Source: Flavobacteriales bacterium (GTDB taxonomy: Bacteria > Bacteroidota > Bacteroidia > Flavobacteriales_D > Sanyastnellaceae). Taken from it: a DNA stretch of 25,329 bases. The stretch is taken from NCBI GenBank assembly GCA_027488055.1, contig JAIYCK010000003.1, positions 1 to 25,329 on the forward strand, given 5' to 3'. The position numbers and the translations under genes are program-made. Below the pieces are notes generated by a model, which was not told the origin of the DNA, searched no databases, and saw only the letters and a list, made by a program, of their open reading frames with translations. Shown in pieces: positions 14,933 to 23,236 of the stretch (the first letter of the stretch is position 1; every line of letters starts with the position of its first letter).

Positions 14933-17900
14933 ATGAAATCGATTTTATCTTTTTTAGGTGTGCTCGTGTCCATGAGTCTTTGGGCACAAACACAAGTGAC
15001 CTTTCAAGTTGATATGACAGGTCAGACGGTGAGTCCCAATGGGGTTCATGTAGCGGGTTCCTTCCAAGGTTGGTCGCCTTCGTCGTCGCCTATGACTAGC
15101 CAAGGCAACGGCTTGTACAGCTTGACGGTGACGCTTGCTGCTGGTACGTTTCAATATAAATTCATTAACGGAAATGATTGGCCGCAGGCAGAAGTGGTGC
15201 CAGCAGGTTGCGGAATCGGTGACGGTTTTGGCGGGTACAATCGAAGCATCGATGTAGCTGGAATGAATCCGATAACCACCACGGCTTTCTGCTTTGGCAC
15301 CTGCAATGCTTGCAATGCACAGCCCAGCGGTGTGACGGTCACCTTGGTTGTAGACATGACGGATCAATTGGTCGGTCCCAACGGAGTGCATGTCGCAGGA
15401 TCTTTTCAAGGTTGGAATCCATCTTCTACCGCAATGACGTCTATTGGTAATGGACAATATGCGCATAGTTTTGAATGGACAGAGAATACCTCATTCAATT
15501 ATAAATTTATCAATGGCAATGATTGGCCACAGGCTGAAACAGTTCCTGCCGAGTGCGGCGTGGGGGATGGTTTTGGTGGTTACAATCGCAACTTCATTCC
15601 ACTTGATTCCGATACCTCGTCGCTAGCCGTGTGTTTTGCAAGCTGTGCGCCCTGTGCTACTTTACCCGACCCAGAAATGGTGCACGTTTCTTTGCGAGTG
15701 GATATGTCACAGGAAACGGTTGATCCCAACGGCGTGCATGTGGTAGGCTCGTTTCAAAACTGGACATTGCCAGGTGCAAATATGGTCTTGATCGGCAATG
15801 GAGTTTATGAATATAGCTTCGAAGCGACTGAGGATGCGATCGTAGATTATAGATTTCTGAATGGGATCGATTATGCAGGTGGAGAATCAGTACCCAGTGA
15901 ATGCGGCGTAGATGATGGCTTCGGTGGGATCAATCGACAAATCACCTTGACTGGACTGAATGACACCGTGGTTTCAACCGTATGCTTTGGAAGTTGCAAT
16001 GCTTGTGTAGTTGAAGAGACCGTGCTTACAACCTTTCACGTTGACATGTCGCAAGAAACAGTTTCACCTCAAGGCGTTCACTTAGCTGGATCATTCAATG
16101 ATTGGTCTTCTTCAGCCACGCCAATGACAGACTTGGATGCAGACAATGTATATACCGCAGAGGTCGCCTTACCAGCGAATGCGCAAGTGTTTTATAAATT
16201 CATCAATGGAGATACGTGGCCGAATGAAGAAACGCTTCCTTCGGAATGTTCGCTGAGCGATGGCTTTGGCAATTTCAATCGCGTCATTTATACGTCGCTC
16301 AATGATACAGTATTGCCTCAGGTGTGTTTTGCAGCTTGCCTCGATTGCGGAGTGATCATTGAAGAACCATCCAATGTGATCACTTTCAAGGTCAATATGA
16401 GTCAAGAGGTGGTTTCGCCCAATGGGGTTCATATTGCAGGCAACTTCAATGGCTGGAATCCCGCATCGGATGAGCTAACGGATGTGAATAGCGACGGAGT
16501 ATATGAAGTGAGTTTGACCTTGGATGAATGGTCCAATATCTCTTTCAAGTTTATCAATGGAAATGATTTCAATGGCGCCGAAGTAGTTCCTTCCGGATGT
16601 GGATTACCTGATGGAGTGGGCGGTAACAATCGACTTTTGGAAACGGGAGGACAGGATGTTTCATTCGGTCCCGTATGTTTTTCTACTTGTGATATTTGCG
16701 AGCCAATCAATCCACCTAACATGGTGAACGTGACACTTAAAGTCAATATGCAAAACGAAACGGTCAGTCCAAATGGCGTGCACGTCGCTGGAAACTTCCA
16801 AGGATGGGATCCAAGTGCTACCGAAATGACTGACGAGGATGCAGATGGTATTTATGAATACACCTTCGAAGCTGAAGTGGCTTCTCAAGTGCAGTTCAAG
16901 TTTATCAATGGCAATGCTTGGGTCGACAATGAGACTGTGCCATCGCTCTGTGACGAGGACAATGATCTGAATCGCTCAATTGATATCGGTGCAGAAGATG
17001 TGGTGTTTGGACCTGTATGCTTCGGAGCATGCGAAGATTGCGGGGTGATCGTGGAGCCCACTTTGGTGACAGTAGTTTTTCAAGTCAATATGAGCAATAC
17101 CGTTGTCTCTGCCAATGGTGTGCATATCGCGGGTAGTTTTCAAGGATGGAACCCCAACGGAACTGTCATGAGTGATTTGGGCGGAGGAATCTACGAGTTG
17201 AGTTATCAGGTCGAAAGCAACCAGACGATTCAGTTTAAATTCATCAATGGCAGCACATGGGATGAACAAGAAGTAGTGCCTGCTGAATGCGGCACAGACA
17301 ATGGCTTTGGTGGATTCAACCGAGCGTTGGAAATTGGTTCAGAAAATGTGGTATTCGGTCCAGTATGTTTTTCAGGTTGCGCGGATTGCGATGATATTGT
17401 AGAACCTACTACAGTCAATGTGACTTTCAAAGTAGATATGTCGAATCAAGCAGTTTCTCCCAATGGCGTGCATGTCGCGGGTAACTTCCAAGGATGGAAT
17501 CCGGCCACTACTGAAATGACCGATATCAACAGCGACGGTATTTATGAATACACCGCTGCGGTTGCTGTCAACTCCAATGTGTTGTTCAAATTCATCAACG
17601 ACAATGCATGGACAGGAGGCGAAACGGTGCCTGCAGACTGCGGCGAAGGCGACGGATTTGGTGGTTACAATCGTGCATTCAATGTCCTTACCAACGACAC
17701 GGTGTTCGGTCCAGTGTGTTTCTCCACGTGCGCTGCTTGTGGCAGTGGAACACCAGTGCTGTTGACATTGCGTGTGAATATGGCCAATGAAACCGTGAGC
17801 GCTGATGGAGTTTATGTAGCTGGTGACTTTAATGGTTGGGACGCTACAGCGACTCAAATGAGTCAATTTGCACCCGATCAATTTGAAGCGGTAGTGGTTG

Positions 17901-18652
17901 TGTTGGCAGGTGAAAATGTGGAGTACAAATTCATCAATGGAATGGACTGGACTGGCGCTGAATCGGTCCCCACTGAATGTGGTTCAGACGACGGCAGCGG
18001 CAATATCAATCGAAGTTATTTGGCAGGAGAAACCAATGAAACACTGCCGATTGTTTGTTTTGGTGGTTGCGTGGATTGTATATCGGTTCCAGAAATTGAT
18101 ATCACCTTCGAAGTCAATATGTCGGAACAAACCATCGATCCCGCTGGTGTATTTGTGGCCGGATCTTTCAATGGCTTCGATCCAGTAGCGAATGAAATGA
18201 ACCAAATAGGTGCAAGTACCTATAGCTATACCATCACTGTACCAACCAATACTTTGATCACTTATAAATTCCTCAATGGCGCTGTGTGGGAAACGGTTCC
18301 TTTTGAATGCGGTCAAGATGATGGCTTTGGCGGATTTAATCGAACGATACAAGGTGGCACCACGGATATCAATATACCCGTTGTGTGCTTCAATGAATGC
18401 GCTGATTGCGATATCTCGGTAGAAGAAGCTATGCAATCGAAGATGGTTGTATATCCTAATCCCACGATAGATAGAGTGACCATTGCTGGTCTGCGCGTTG
18501 GTGTGCCAGTGTACATTTGGAATGCGCAAGGAAAGTTGATCAGTGTCACGTCTTTCGATGCATCGCAAGTGCAATTGGATTGGTCGCAATACGCCAACGG
18601 CATGTATACCATTCAGCAAGGATCGTATCAGAAGCGGGTCATCAAAGAGTAA
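14933..18652 (+). CDS. T9SS-secreted protein with ten tandem CBM20/48-like domains
   Basis: A 1239-residue protein: signal peptide (MKSILSFLGVLVSMSLWAQ), ten tandem domains of 113-117 residues (about 22-1159), and a type A T9SS C-terminal sorting domain (about 1172-1239: VVYPNPTIDRVTIAG ... NGMYTIQQG ... VIKE). Each domain reads like a glycogen/starch-binding E-set fold: VTFxVDMSxxxVSPNGVHVAGSFQGWNP, an Asp/Gly turn, a strand Y.YTFE, then FKFINGNDW, P.ECG, DGFGGYNR and VCFxxCxxC. The conserved Trp of FQGW and the FINGNDW region match the usual ligand platform of CBM48 folds. Each domain has four Cys, suggesting two disulfides. No catalytic domain is present, so it is probably a surface or released glycan-binding or matrix protein. 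The start is ATG 14933; the frame is open 13 codons upstream, but those lack a reason to be translated. Confidence 0.87.
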   Translation: MKSILSFLGVLVSMSLWAQTQVTFQVDMTGQTVSPNGVHVAGSFQGWSPSSSPMTSQGNGLYSLTVTLAAGTFQYKFINGNDWPQAEVVPAGCGIGDGFGGYNRSIDVAGMNPITTTAFCFGTCNACNAQPSGVTVTLVVDMTDQLVGPNGVHVAGSFQGWNPSSTAMTSIGNGQYAHSFEWTENTSFNYKFINGNDWPQAETVPAECGVGDGFGGYNRNFIPLDSDTSSLAVCFASCAPCATLPDPEMVHVSLRVDMSQETVDPNGVHVVGSFQNWTLPGANMVLIGNGVYEYSFEATEDAIVDYRFLNGIDYAGGESVPSECGVDDGFGGINRQITLTGLNDTVVSTVCFGSCNACVVEETVLTTFHVDMSQETVSPQGVHLAGSFNDWSSSATPMTDLDADNVYTAEVALPANAQVFYKFINGDTWPNEETLPSECSLSDGFGNFNRVIYTSLNDTVLPQVCFAACLDCGVIIEEPSNVITFKVNMSQEVVSPNGVHIAGNFNGWNPASDELTDVNSDGVYEVSLTLDEWSNISFKFINGNDFNGAEVVPSGCGLPDGVGGNNRLLETGGQDVSFGPVCFSTCDICEPINPPNMVNVTLKVNMQNETVSPNGVHVAGNFQGWDPSATEMTDEDADGIYEYTFEAEVASQVQFKFINGNAWVDNETVPSLCDEDNDLNRSIDIGAEDVVFGPVCFGACEDCGVIVEPTLVTVVFQVNMSNTVVSANGVHIAGSFQGWNPNGTVMSDLGGGIYELSYQVESNQTIQFKFINGSTWDEQEVVPAECGTDNGFGGFNRALEIGSENVVFGPVCFSGCADCDDIVEPTTVNVTFKVDMSNQAVSPNGVHVAGNFQGWNPATTEMTDINSDGIYEYTAAVAVNSNVLFKFINDNAWTGGETVPADCGEGDGFGGYNRAFNVLTNDTVFGPVCFSTCAACGSGTPVLLTLRVNMANETVSADGVYVAGDFNGWDATATQMSQFAPDQFEAVVVVLAGENVEYKFINGMDWTGAESVPTECGSDDGSGNINRSYLAGETNETLPIVCFGGCVDCISVPEIDITFEVNMSEQTIDPAGVFVAGSFNGFDPVANEMNQIGASTYSYTITVPTNTLITYKFLNGAVWETVPFECGQDDGFGGFNRTIQGGTTDINIPVVCFNECADCDISVEEAMQSKMVVYPNPTIDRVTIAGLRVGVPVYIWNAQGKLISVTSFDASQVQLDWSQYANGMYTIQQGSYQKRVIKE
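14996..18409 (+). repeat. Ten coding repeats of 339-351 bp
   Basis: Repeats begin (first strand, V/I/L-T-x-x-V) at 14996, 15338, 15686, 16028, 16379, 16730, 17072, 17420, 17762 and 18101. The last ends at the CxxC at about 18409. Period differences are all multiples of three (339-351 bp). Repeats 5 to 8 share the phrase FGPVCF before the CxxC. Repeats 6 and 8 are the most alike at DNA level (both have AACTTCCAAGGATGG and GGTATTTATGAATACACC). Confidence 0.93.
18446..18649 (+). other. T9SS type A C-terminal sorting domain
   Basis: The last 68 residues begin VVYPNPTIDRVTI, followed by VPVYIWNAQGKLI and YANGMYTIQQG. This is the standard Por-secretion-system C-terminal domain, which directs a folded periplasmic protein through T9SS and is usually removed at the surface when the cargo is attached to A-LPS or released. 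Confidence 0.9.
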
Positions 18653-18669
18653 TCTTCCGATGGTAGTAT

Positions 18670-18713
18670 AAAAAGAGTGTGGGGCGCCGAAGGCGCCCCA
18701 CACTCTTTTTTTT
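18670..18713. terminator. Strong bidirectional terminator between convergent genes
   Basis: A 19-bp perfect stem: AAAAAGAGTGTGGGGCGCC at 18670-18688, loop GAA, complement at 18692-18710, with eight T on the plus side and five T on the minus side. It lies 18 bp after the stop of the ten-domain gene and about 25 bp after the convergent minus-strand operon, and so ends both. Confidence 0.95.
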
Positions 18714-18737
18714 ATGCTCACATCCGGGTTTTAAATC

Positions 18738-19652
18738 CTAGACAGGTTGTTTGAAAATGAACGGCAATCGCGAATAGTAGATACTCGGATAAACACATTG
18801 AATGCCCCCAAAACGTTTGAAGTAAAAATCGATGGAGGGTACTGTACTGCCTTCAAAATCGAACGTGTGTATCTCAGGTGAATGTGTTTGGAGGTGGATT
18901 AGCGTGGCCAATAAATGCGCAGCGTTGGCATAATTGAGAGCTAAACTTCTATCGAAAGCACTAAACAAATGGTAAGCGACTCCACGATCCACGTACACGA
19001 TATTGGCAGCAACGAGTTGGTCATCTTTATAGGTTCCAAAGTATTTCGCAAAAGGATGGTTGCAGAAATACTGATGGATGTGATCCAGCACCTGACTTTT
19101 GTACTTGATGTTTTTAAGATTTAGATTCGAATGAATCAAACCAATGACTTGTTCTTTATCTGGCGCCTCTTGAAATACACATCCTTCGCGCACTGATTTT
19201 TGATAACTGCTTTTAATAGTGGCATGAACACCAGCCAATAGACTTGCTTGGCTTTGCTGGAGATTGAGCCGATAGGTCCAACGCTCCCTCCAAGGCGAAG
19301 GCAGATCCTTTTGGTGAAACGCTAACGGCAAATCGAGCTTGACATAACACACATAAGGTTCGCGCACAAAACGCTGCAATGCCTCTACTATTTCAGAATA
19401 GCTGATATGCGGCTTGGTCACAAAGAGGCCGATATGTGGATGAAAGGGCGGAGTAATGAGCGTTTTGAGCGGTCCACGACCTCCTTCGTATAACACAAAT
19501 CCACCAATCAATTCGGTCATTTGATAGATGCCGAAATAGCGCAATTGATGATGATAGACCCGATCAATTAACTCGTCGCGGTAATAGGCATCCTCAAATC
19601 GTTGCTTGAATGTGGCTAAGCCTGCGGGCGCTATGTGGCGAATGTTAAGCAT
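18738..19652 (-). CDS. FemAB-like GNAT-superfamily transferase
   Basis: A 304-residue protein of the FemAB/Acetyltransf_6 type. Visible cues: ATIKSSYQKSVREGCVFQEA (about 142-161, the first GNAT-half motif with Arg and Gly), AKYFGTYKDDQLVAANIVYVDRGVAYHLFSAFD (about 203-235, the acceptor-side sheet), and the C-terminal TFDFEGSTVPSIDFYFKRFGG, a hallmark of FemAB-like proteins in polysaccharide loci. These enzymes move an acyl or aminoacyl group onto an amino sugar or peptide. As the last gene of a glycan operon it most likely modifies a sugar of the surface polymer, but donor and acceptor are unknown. Its ATG overlaps the stop of the glycosyltransferase by 8 bp, indicating translational coupling. 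Confidence 0.75.
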   Translation of the reverse strand: MLNIRHIAPAGLATFKQRFEDAYYRDELIDRVYHHQLRYFGIYQMTELIGGFVLYEGGRGPLKTLITPPFHPHIGLFVTKPHISYSEIVEALQRFVREPYVCYVKLDLPLAFHQKDLPSPWRERWTYRLNLQQSQASLLAGVHATIKSSYQKSVREGCVFQEAPDKEQVIGLIHSNLNLKNIKYKSQVLDHIHQYFCNHPFAKYFGTYKDDQLVAANIVYVDRGVAYHLFSAFDRSLALNYANAAHLLATLIHLQTHSPEIHTFDFEGSTVPSIDFYFKRFGGIQCVYPSIYYSRLPFIFKQPV

Positions 19653-20775
19653 GAAGCGCAGCGTAGTAAGCGATCAGTTTTTTCTCCTCCTCTTGCCAGG
19701 TGTAATTTTTCTTGATGGCTGTCATGCGGTGTTTTACACCCGCTAAATCAAGTGTATCCGCTTGGTCAATGGCTGATAAGATGCCCGCCTCATTAAACGT
19801 TTCGATGACTGTTCCCATTTGATGTGACTCAACCAGAAGCCTGCAATCATATAGATTGTTGGTGATGATTGGGATTTCCGCGTGGATGTATTCGAAGAGT
19901 TTATTGGGTAAGCAATAATAGTAGCTCTTGCTTACATTTTGTGGCGTGTTGAGCCCAAAATCCGCACCGGATGTGTAGTCCATGATCTGATCGTACGGCA
20001 CTGCTTCATGCTAAAACACATGAGCGCATCTAGCAGCGGAATCCACTATTTTCGATTGAAGGGGACCATACCCCATGCATATCAAGACACGGCGGTCGTT
20101 GGGCATGGATTCAAAGGTGCGGAGGAGGGTTTCAATACCACGGCCTACAGTAAGGGCTCCTTGGTATAAATATATTTTTTGATCATTGCGCAAAGCAAAC
20201 CTTGTCCGTAGCAATTGATTATTGGAAAAGCCACGAATATGTGGCACGTTCATCAACAAATCGACCTTGGCCTTGGGATACAATCGGTTGTACTCTTGAA
20301 GGATACCTTGACTTACCACAAAAACCTGTTGTGCAAATCGAATCACGATGGGCTCGAGGATTCGTGTGGACCACTTCTTTATAAAGTTCATGCCCGTGCG
20401 CTCGCGCTCATACTCATGGCAATCATACACCAATATCAATGAGGGTTTGGTGCATTTGATGATCACACCGACGAACATGGCTTCGAAGTCATTGCAATGA
20501 ATGATATCGACGTGGCGGTAATTCACCAGTGCGCGATAAATAAACTCGAGGAATTTGATGGCTCCAAATATTTTGACTCCATTCGGCAATGCATACGAAC
20601 GTAAACGGAGGCGATGCACATTGAAATGCGCATGTGCTTCGCGCTCGGAAACCGCTCCTTTTAGCAGCGCAACGACACGAACGACATGACCTGCCTCTCC
20701 CAGACTATTAGCTATTTTATGAACTCGATTGTCGTTCACAAAGTTGTTTAGGACGAGGACAGCTATATTTTTCAT
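19645..20775 (-). pseudogene. GT4-family glycosyltransferase interrupted by an in-frame amber codon
   Basis: A single frame of 376 codons, broken only by TAG at 20013-20011 (codon 255). Before it: VLNNFVNDNRVHKIANSL, typical of GT4 N-termini, the acceptor loop HCNDFEAMFVG, YDCHEYERE, and the donor-domain start IYLYQGALTVGRGIETLL with VLICMGYGP. After it, in the same frame: HEAVPYDQIMDYTSGADFGLN and the C-terminal sugar-nucleotide motif YCLPNKLFEYIHAEIPIITNN. Together they make one normal-length enzyme that adds a sugar to a lipid-linked glycan. The residue lost to TAG lies just before HEAVPYDQ. Explanations are a real nonsense mutation, a one-base sequence error, or read-through; the intact rest of the frame argues for something recent. 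A GTG (20001) could in principle restart the C-terminal half. The start overlaps the flippase stop by 4 bp. Confidence 0.85.
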
Positions 20776-22082
20776 GGGTTCATGTGTGTTCTTTGTTGAC
20801 GGGCGTAGCGGTCAAGAAAATAGATGATGGCAATCAAATTCAGCGAGAGGTAAACTACTTTGGTGATGACCATGATGGTGACGGCACCCAAGGCATCGAA
20901 GCCAAAGTGAAAGGCACATGCAAAGGCCACTACAATGGAAACAAAGTGCACGGCATCTGCCACTAAAGTATAATGCTGCAATTGAAGTCGATTGAATATG
21001 AAAGACAGCGAGGTAATGGCGAAATTGAGGGCATACCAGAAGCAAAGGATGCGCAAATATTCCAATGCCTGATTCCATTTTTCGCCAAACACAAATCCAA
21101 GTGAATTGGCGGGAAGTAAATAGACACCAAGTATCATCAGACCGCCAAAGGCCATGAAGCGGATGAGGTTAGTGATGTAGAATTTTTTAAGCGCGTATCC
21201 ATCCTCTATTTGTTGGATGCGTTGGTAGAATACTTGTCCGTAGGAATTGGCCAAAATGCCAAGTGGATTAAAGAAAATGCGACGACTTAGTGCAATGTAG
21301 GCAATAGGTATCAGTGCTGCTTCACCATAATAATAACCGAATACTGCGACGTGCGCCCATTGGGCCAGGGTATTCAGTATGCTTCCCCAAATTGCAAATC
21401 GTGGATAGCGATTGAATTGTTTCGCCAAGGCCATCATCCGTTTGCGATCAATGCGTTGGATGGTCCGTGGATCGTCTTTCTTCAATTGAAACCACGATTG
21501 CCATGTGGCTGTGGCATGACCGACCACGGTAGAGAGAATCAATCCTCCAGGCGCTGGATTCAGCCAACCTGCAACCAATTTGAAAGGCTCGCCGACCGCG
21601 CTATACAAGAATTTGGAGGTAGCAGCTACCTTGTAATTTTTTTTGCGACTGAACCAATAATTGATGGCATTGAATACCCCTGCTAGAAAGAGTGCAATGG
21701 GCAAAGACCATAGTAGATAGGCAAGGGAAGGGCTATTGTATGCCTCCGCGATCATTCCAGAGGTGAAGAATAAAACAACGAGCACACCGAGGCTGCTGTA
21801 AAATGCGATGCGGATGCAAAGAGCTAATAGATGACGCGCATCTTCGTCATCTTTGGGTTGCATGATACTGTATTCATACTTGCCGCAAATCACAACGGAG
21901 AGCACGCTGAGCAAAAAGGAATATTGCTCGAATGCTGAGAAATCCTCCAACGCAAACAAGCGAGTAATAAGGGGCGACAACAAAAGCGCAATGCCTTGAC
22001 CAAGCACTGTTCCCGTCATCAATGTGAGTACATTTTTGACGAATTCTTTCTGTAATAGACCAGTGATTCGTTGAAGCGGCAA
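20772..22082 (-). CDS. Polysaccharide flippase (Wzx-like, MOP superfamily)
   Basis: A 436-residue integral membrane protein with about twelve hydrophobic segments, the size and layout of Wzx/RfbX flippases that move undecaprenyl-linked repeat units across the inner membrane. The N-terminus FVKNVLTLMTGTVLGQGIALLLSPLITRLF is characteristic of the family (an early G-x-x-x-Q/GI in TM1, then SPLITRL). Other cues: FEQYSFLLSVLSVVICGKYEYSIM, and YYGEAALIPIAYIALSRRIFFNPLGILANSYGQVFYQR in the middle. The start is TTG at 22082; an in-frame TGA lies seven codons upstream and the first internal ATG (residue 22) would cut into TM1. It follows the dehydrogenase gene by 16 bp and overlaps the glycosyltransferase by 4 bp. 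No Wzy polymerase is seen in the window. Confidence 0.87.
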   Translation of the reverse strand: MPLQRITGLLQKEFVKNVLTLMTGTVLGQGIALLLSPLITRLFALEDFSAFEQYSFLLSVLSVVICGKYEYSIMQPKDDEDARHLLALCIRIAFYSSLGVLVVLFFTSGMIAEAYNSPSLAYLLWSLPIALFLAGVFNAINYWFSRKKNYKVAATSKFLYSAVGEPFKLVAGWLNPAPGGLILSTVVGHATATWQSWFQLKKDDPRTIQRIDRKRMMALAKQFNRYPRFAIWGSILNTLAQWAHVAVFGYYYGEAALIPIAYIALSRRIFFNPLGILANSYGQVFYQRIQQIEDGYALKKFYITNLIRFMAFGGLMILGVYLLPANSLGFVFGEKWNQALEYLRILCFWYALNFAITSLSFIFNRLQLQHYTLVADAVHFVSIVVAFACAFHFGFDALGAVTIMVITKVVYLSLNLIAIIYFLDRYARQQRTHMNP

Positions 22083-22098
22083 GGTGCTGTTTTTAGGA

Positions 22099-23124
22099 CT
22101 AGTTCAAACGTTTGGTAATGCGGGGTGCAGCCTGATAGATCCGCTCAATGATGTCCACCACCTTCAATCCTTCCAAGGCATTGGTGGTGATATTGGTGCG
22201 GCCTTTTAAAGTGTCGACAACATTTTCAATGATATACACGTGGTTGGCAGCCGAGCCTTTGTATGCTCCGTAATCATTCGCTGGATTGCCTTCGGCCAAG
22301 GTAGGCATTTCATAGTCGTTGATGTTGCAGTAATGGACCTCATTCATGTACTGACCTCCAATTTTCACAGTGCCTTTTTCGGCAATGATGGTAAGACTGC
22401 TTTCGAGGTTCACATTAGCAACCGAAGTAGAAAAATTGAGGCTACCCATTCCGCCATTTACAAAATCAAAGCTCACGATTCCACTGTCTTCAAACTCTGT
22501 ATTTGTCTGGTGATTGAAGTCTCTGAAACGAGCCTGGATGTTGGTGATGTCACCAAACAACCAATACATGATGTCGATGAAATGCGAGAATTGTGTGAAC
22601 AAGGTACCGCCGTCTTGATCCAAAGTACCCTTCCAATAGTGGGGTTTATAATAACGGTGATCGCGGTTCCAAAAGCAATCGATGTTCACCATGTAGATTT
22701 CGCCTAGTTTTTTATCAGTAAGCAAGGATTTGATCCATTCGCTTGGCGGGCTATATCTATTTTGCATCACGCAAAAGACTTGCCTGTGCACATTCAGAGC
22801 TGAGAATATCATTTGTTCGCACTCGGCTTTGGTCAATGCCATGGGTTTTTCGATCACCAAATGTTTTTGATGCTGCAATGCAAGCAATCCCATTTCTGCA
22901 TGCAGACCGTTGGGAGTGCATACACACACTACATCGCAATCAATGCTCTGGAGCATTTCTGTGGCATCGCTGAAGAATGGCACATTGTAGGTCACTCCAC
23001 ATTCTTCTTTGCTGCGGGTATCGCACATGGCTACAAGCTCAGACTCGCTATTGCGCATGGCCATTTCCGCATGGCGTTTTCCGATATGACCTGCACCGAT
23101 AACGGCGAATTTTATTGTACTCAT
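22099..23124 (-). CDS. Gfo/Idh/MocA family sugar dehydrogenase, possibly WlbA/WbpB-like
   Basis: A 341-residue NAD(P)-dependent oxidoreductase. The Rossmann motif FAVIGAGHIGKRHAEM begins at residue 6; VCVCTPNGLHAEM and HLVIEKPMALT (with the catalytic-site Lys of EKP) follow; the substrate region has WNRDHRYYKPHYWKGTLDQDGGTLFTQFSHFIDIMYW, with the Lys/Asp/His arrangement usual in this family. WlbA/WbpB-type enzymes oxidise C3 of UDP-GlcNAcA on the way to diamino-uronic acids, and the WKGT-DGG phrase is compatible with that. With no aminotransferase or acetyltransferase partner in the window, the exact sugar is inference. As first gene of the operon with flippase, glycosyltransferase and FemAB-like transferase, a role in making a surface-glycan sugar is likely. 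Confidence 0.85.
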   Translation of the reverse strand: MSTIKFAVIGAGHIGKRHAEMAMRNSESELVAMCDTRSKEECGVTYNVPFFSDATEMLQSIDCDVVCVCTPNGLHAEMGLLALQHQKHLVIEKPMALTKAECEQMIFSALNVHRQVFCVMQNRYSPPSEWIKSLLTDKKLGEIYMVNIDCFWNRDHRYYKPHYWKGTLDQDGGTLFTQFSHFIDIMYWLFGDITNIQARFRDFNHQTNTEFEDSGIVSFDFVNGGMGSLNFSTSVANVNLESSLTIIAEKGTVKIGGQYMNEVHYCNINDYEMPTLAEGNPANDYGAYKGSAANHVYIIENVVDTLKGRTNITTNALEGLKVVDIIERIYQAAPRITKRLN

Positions 23125-23236
23125 ATAAAACGTATCTTCTGTATTGAGATGGCTAATTTACTTATTTTGACACTGTCTTTGCACCTAATTTAAACGGTGC
23201 ATCTTGCCTTCGATCGGTCTTTTGATTTATCGGTCT

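Noticed and set aside
14996..18409. A regular repeat array that might suggest a CRISPR or satellite
   Set aside because: The period is about 345 bp, all differences are multiples of three, and the frame codes for conserved protein domains throughout.
17984..18721. 245-codon open frame on the minus strand inside the ten-domain gene
   Set aside because: It lies wholly opposite conserved repeat coding sequence and crosses the terminator; it has no family motifs.
19645..20001. A separate small 118-residue gene
   Set aside because: It is the C-terminal half of the GT4 enzyme in the same frame as the upstream part, separated only by one TAG.
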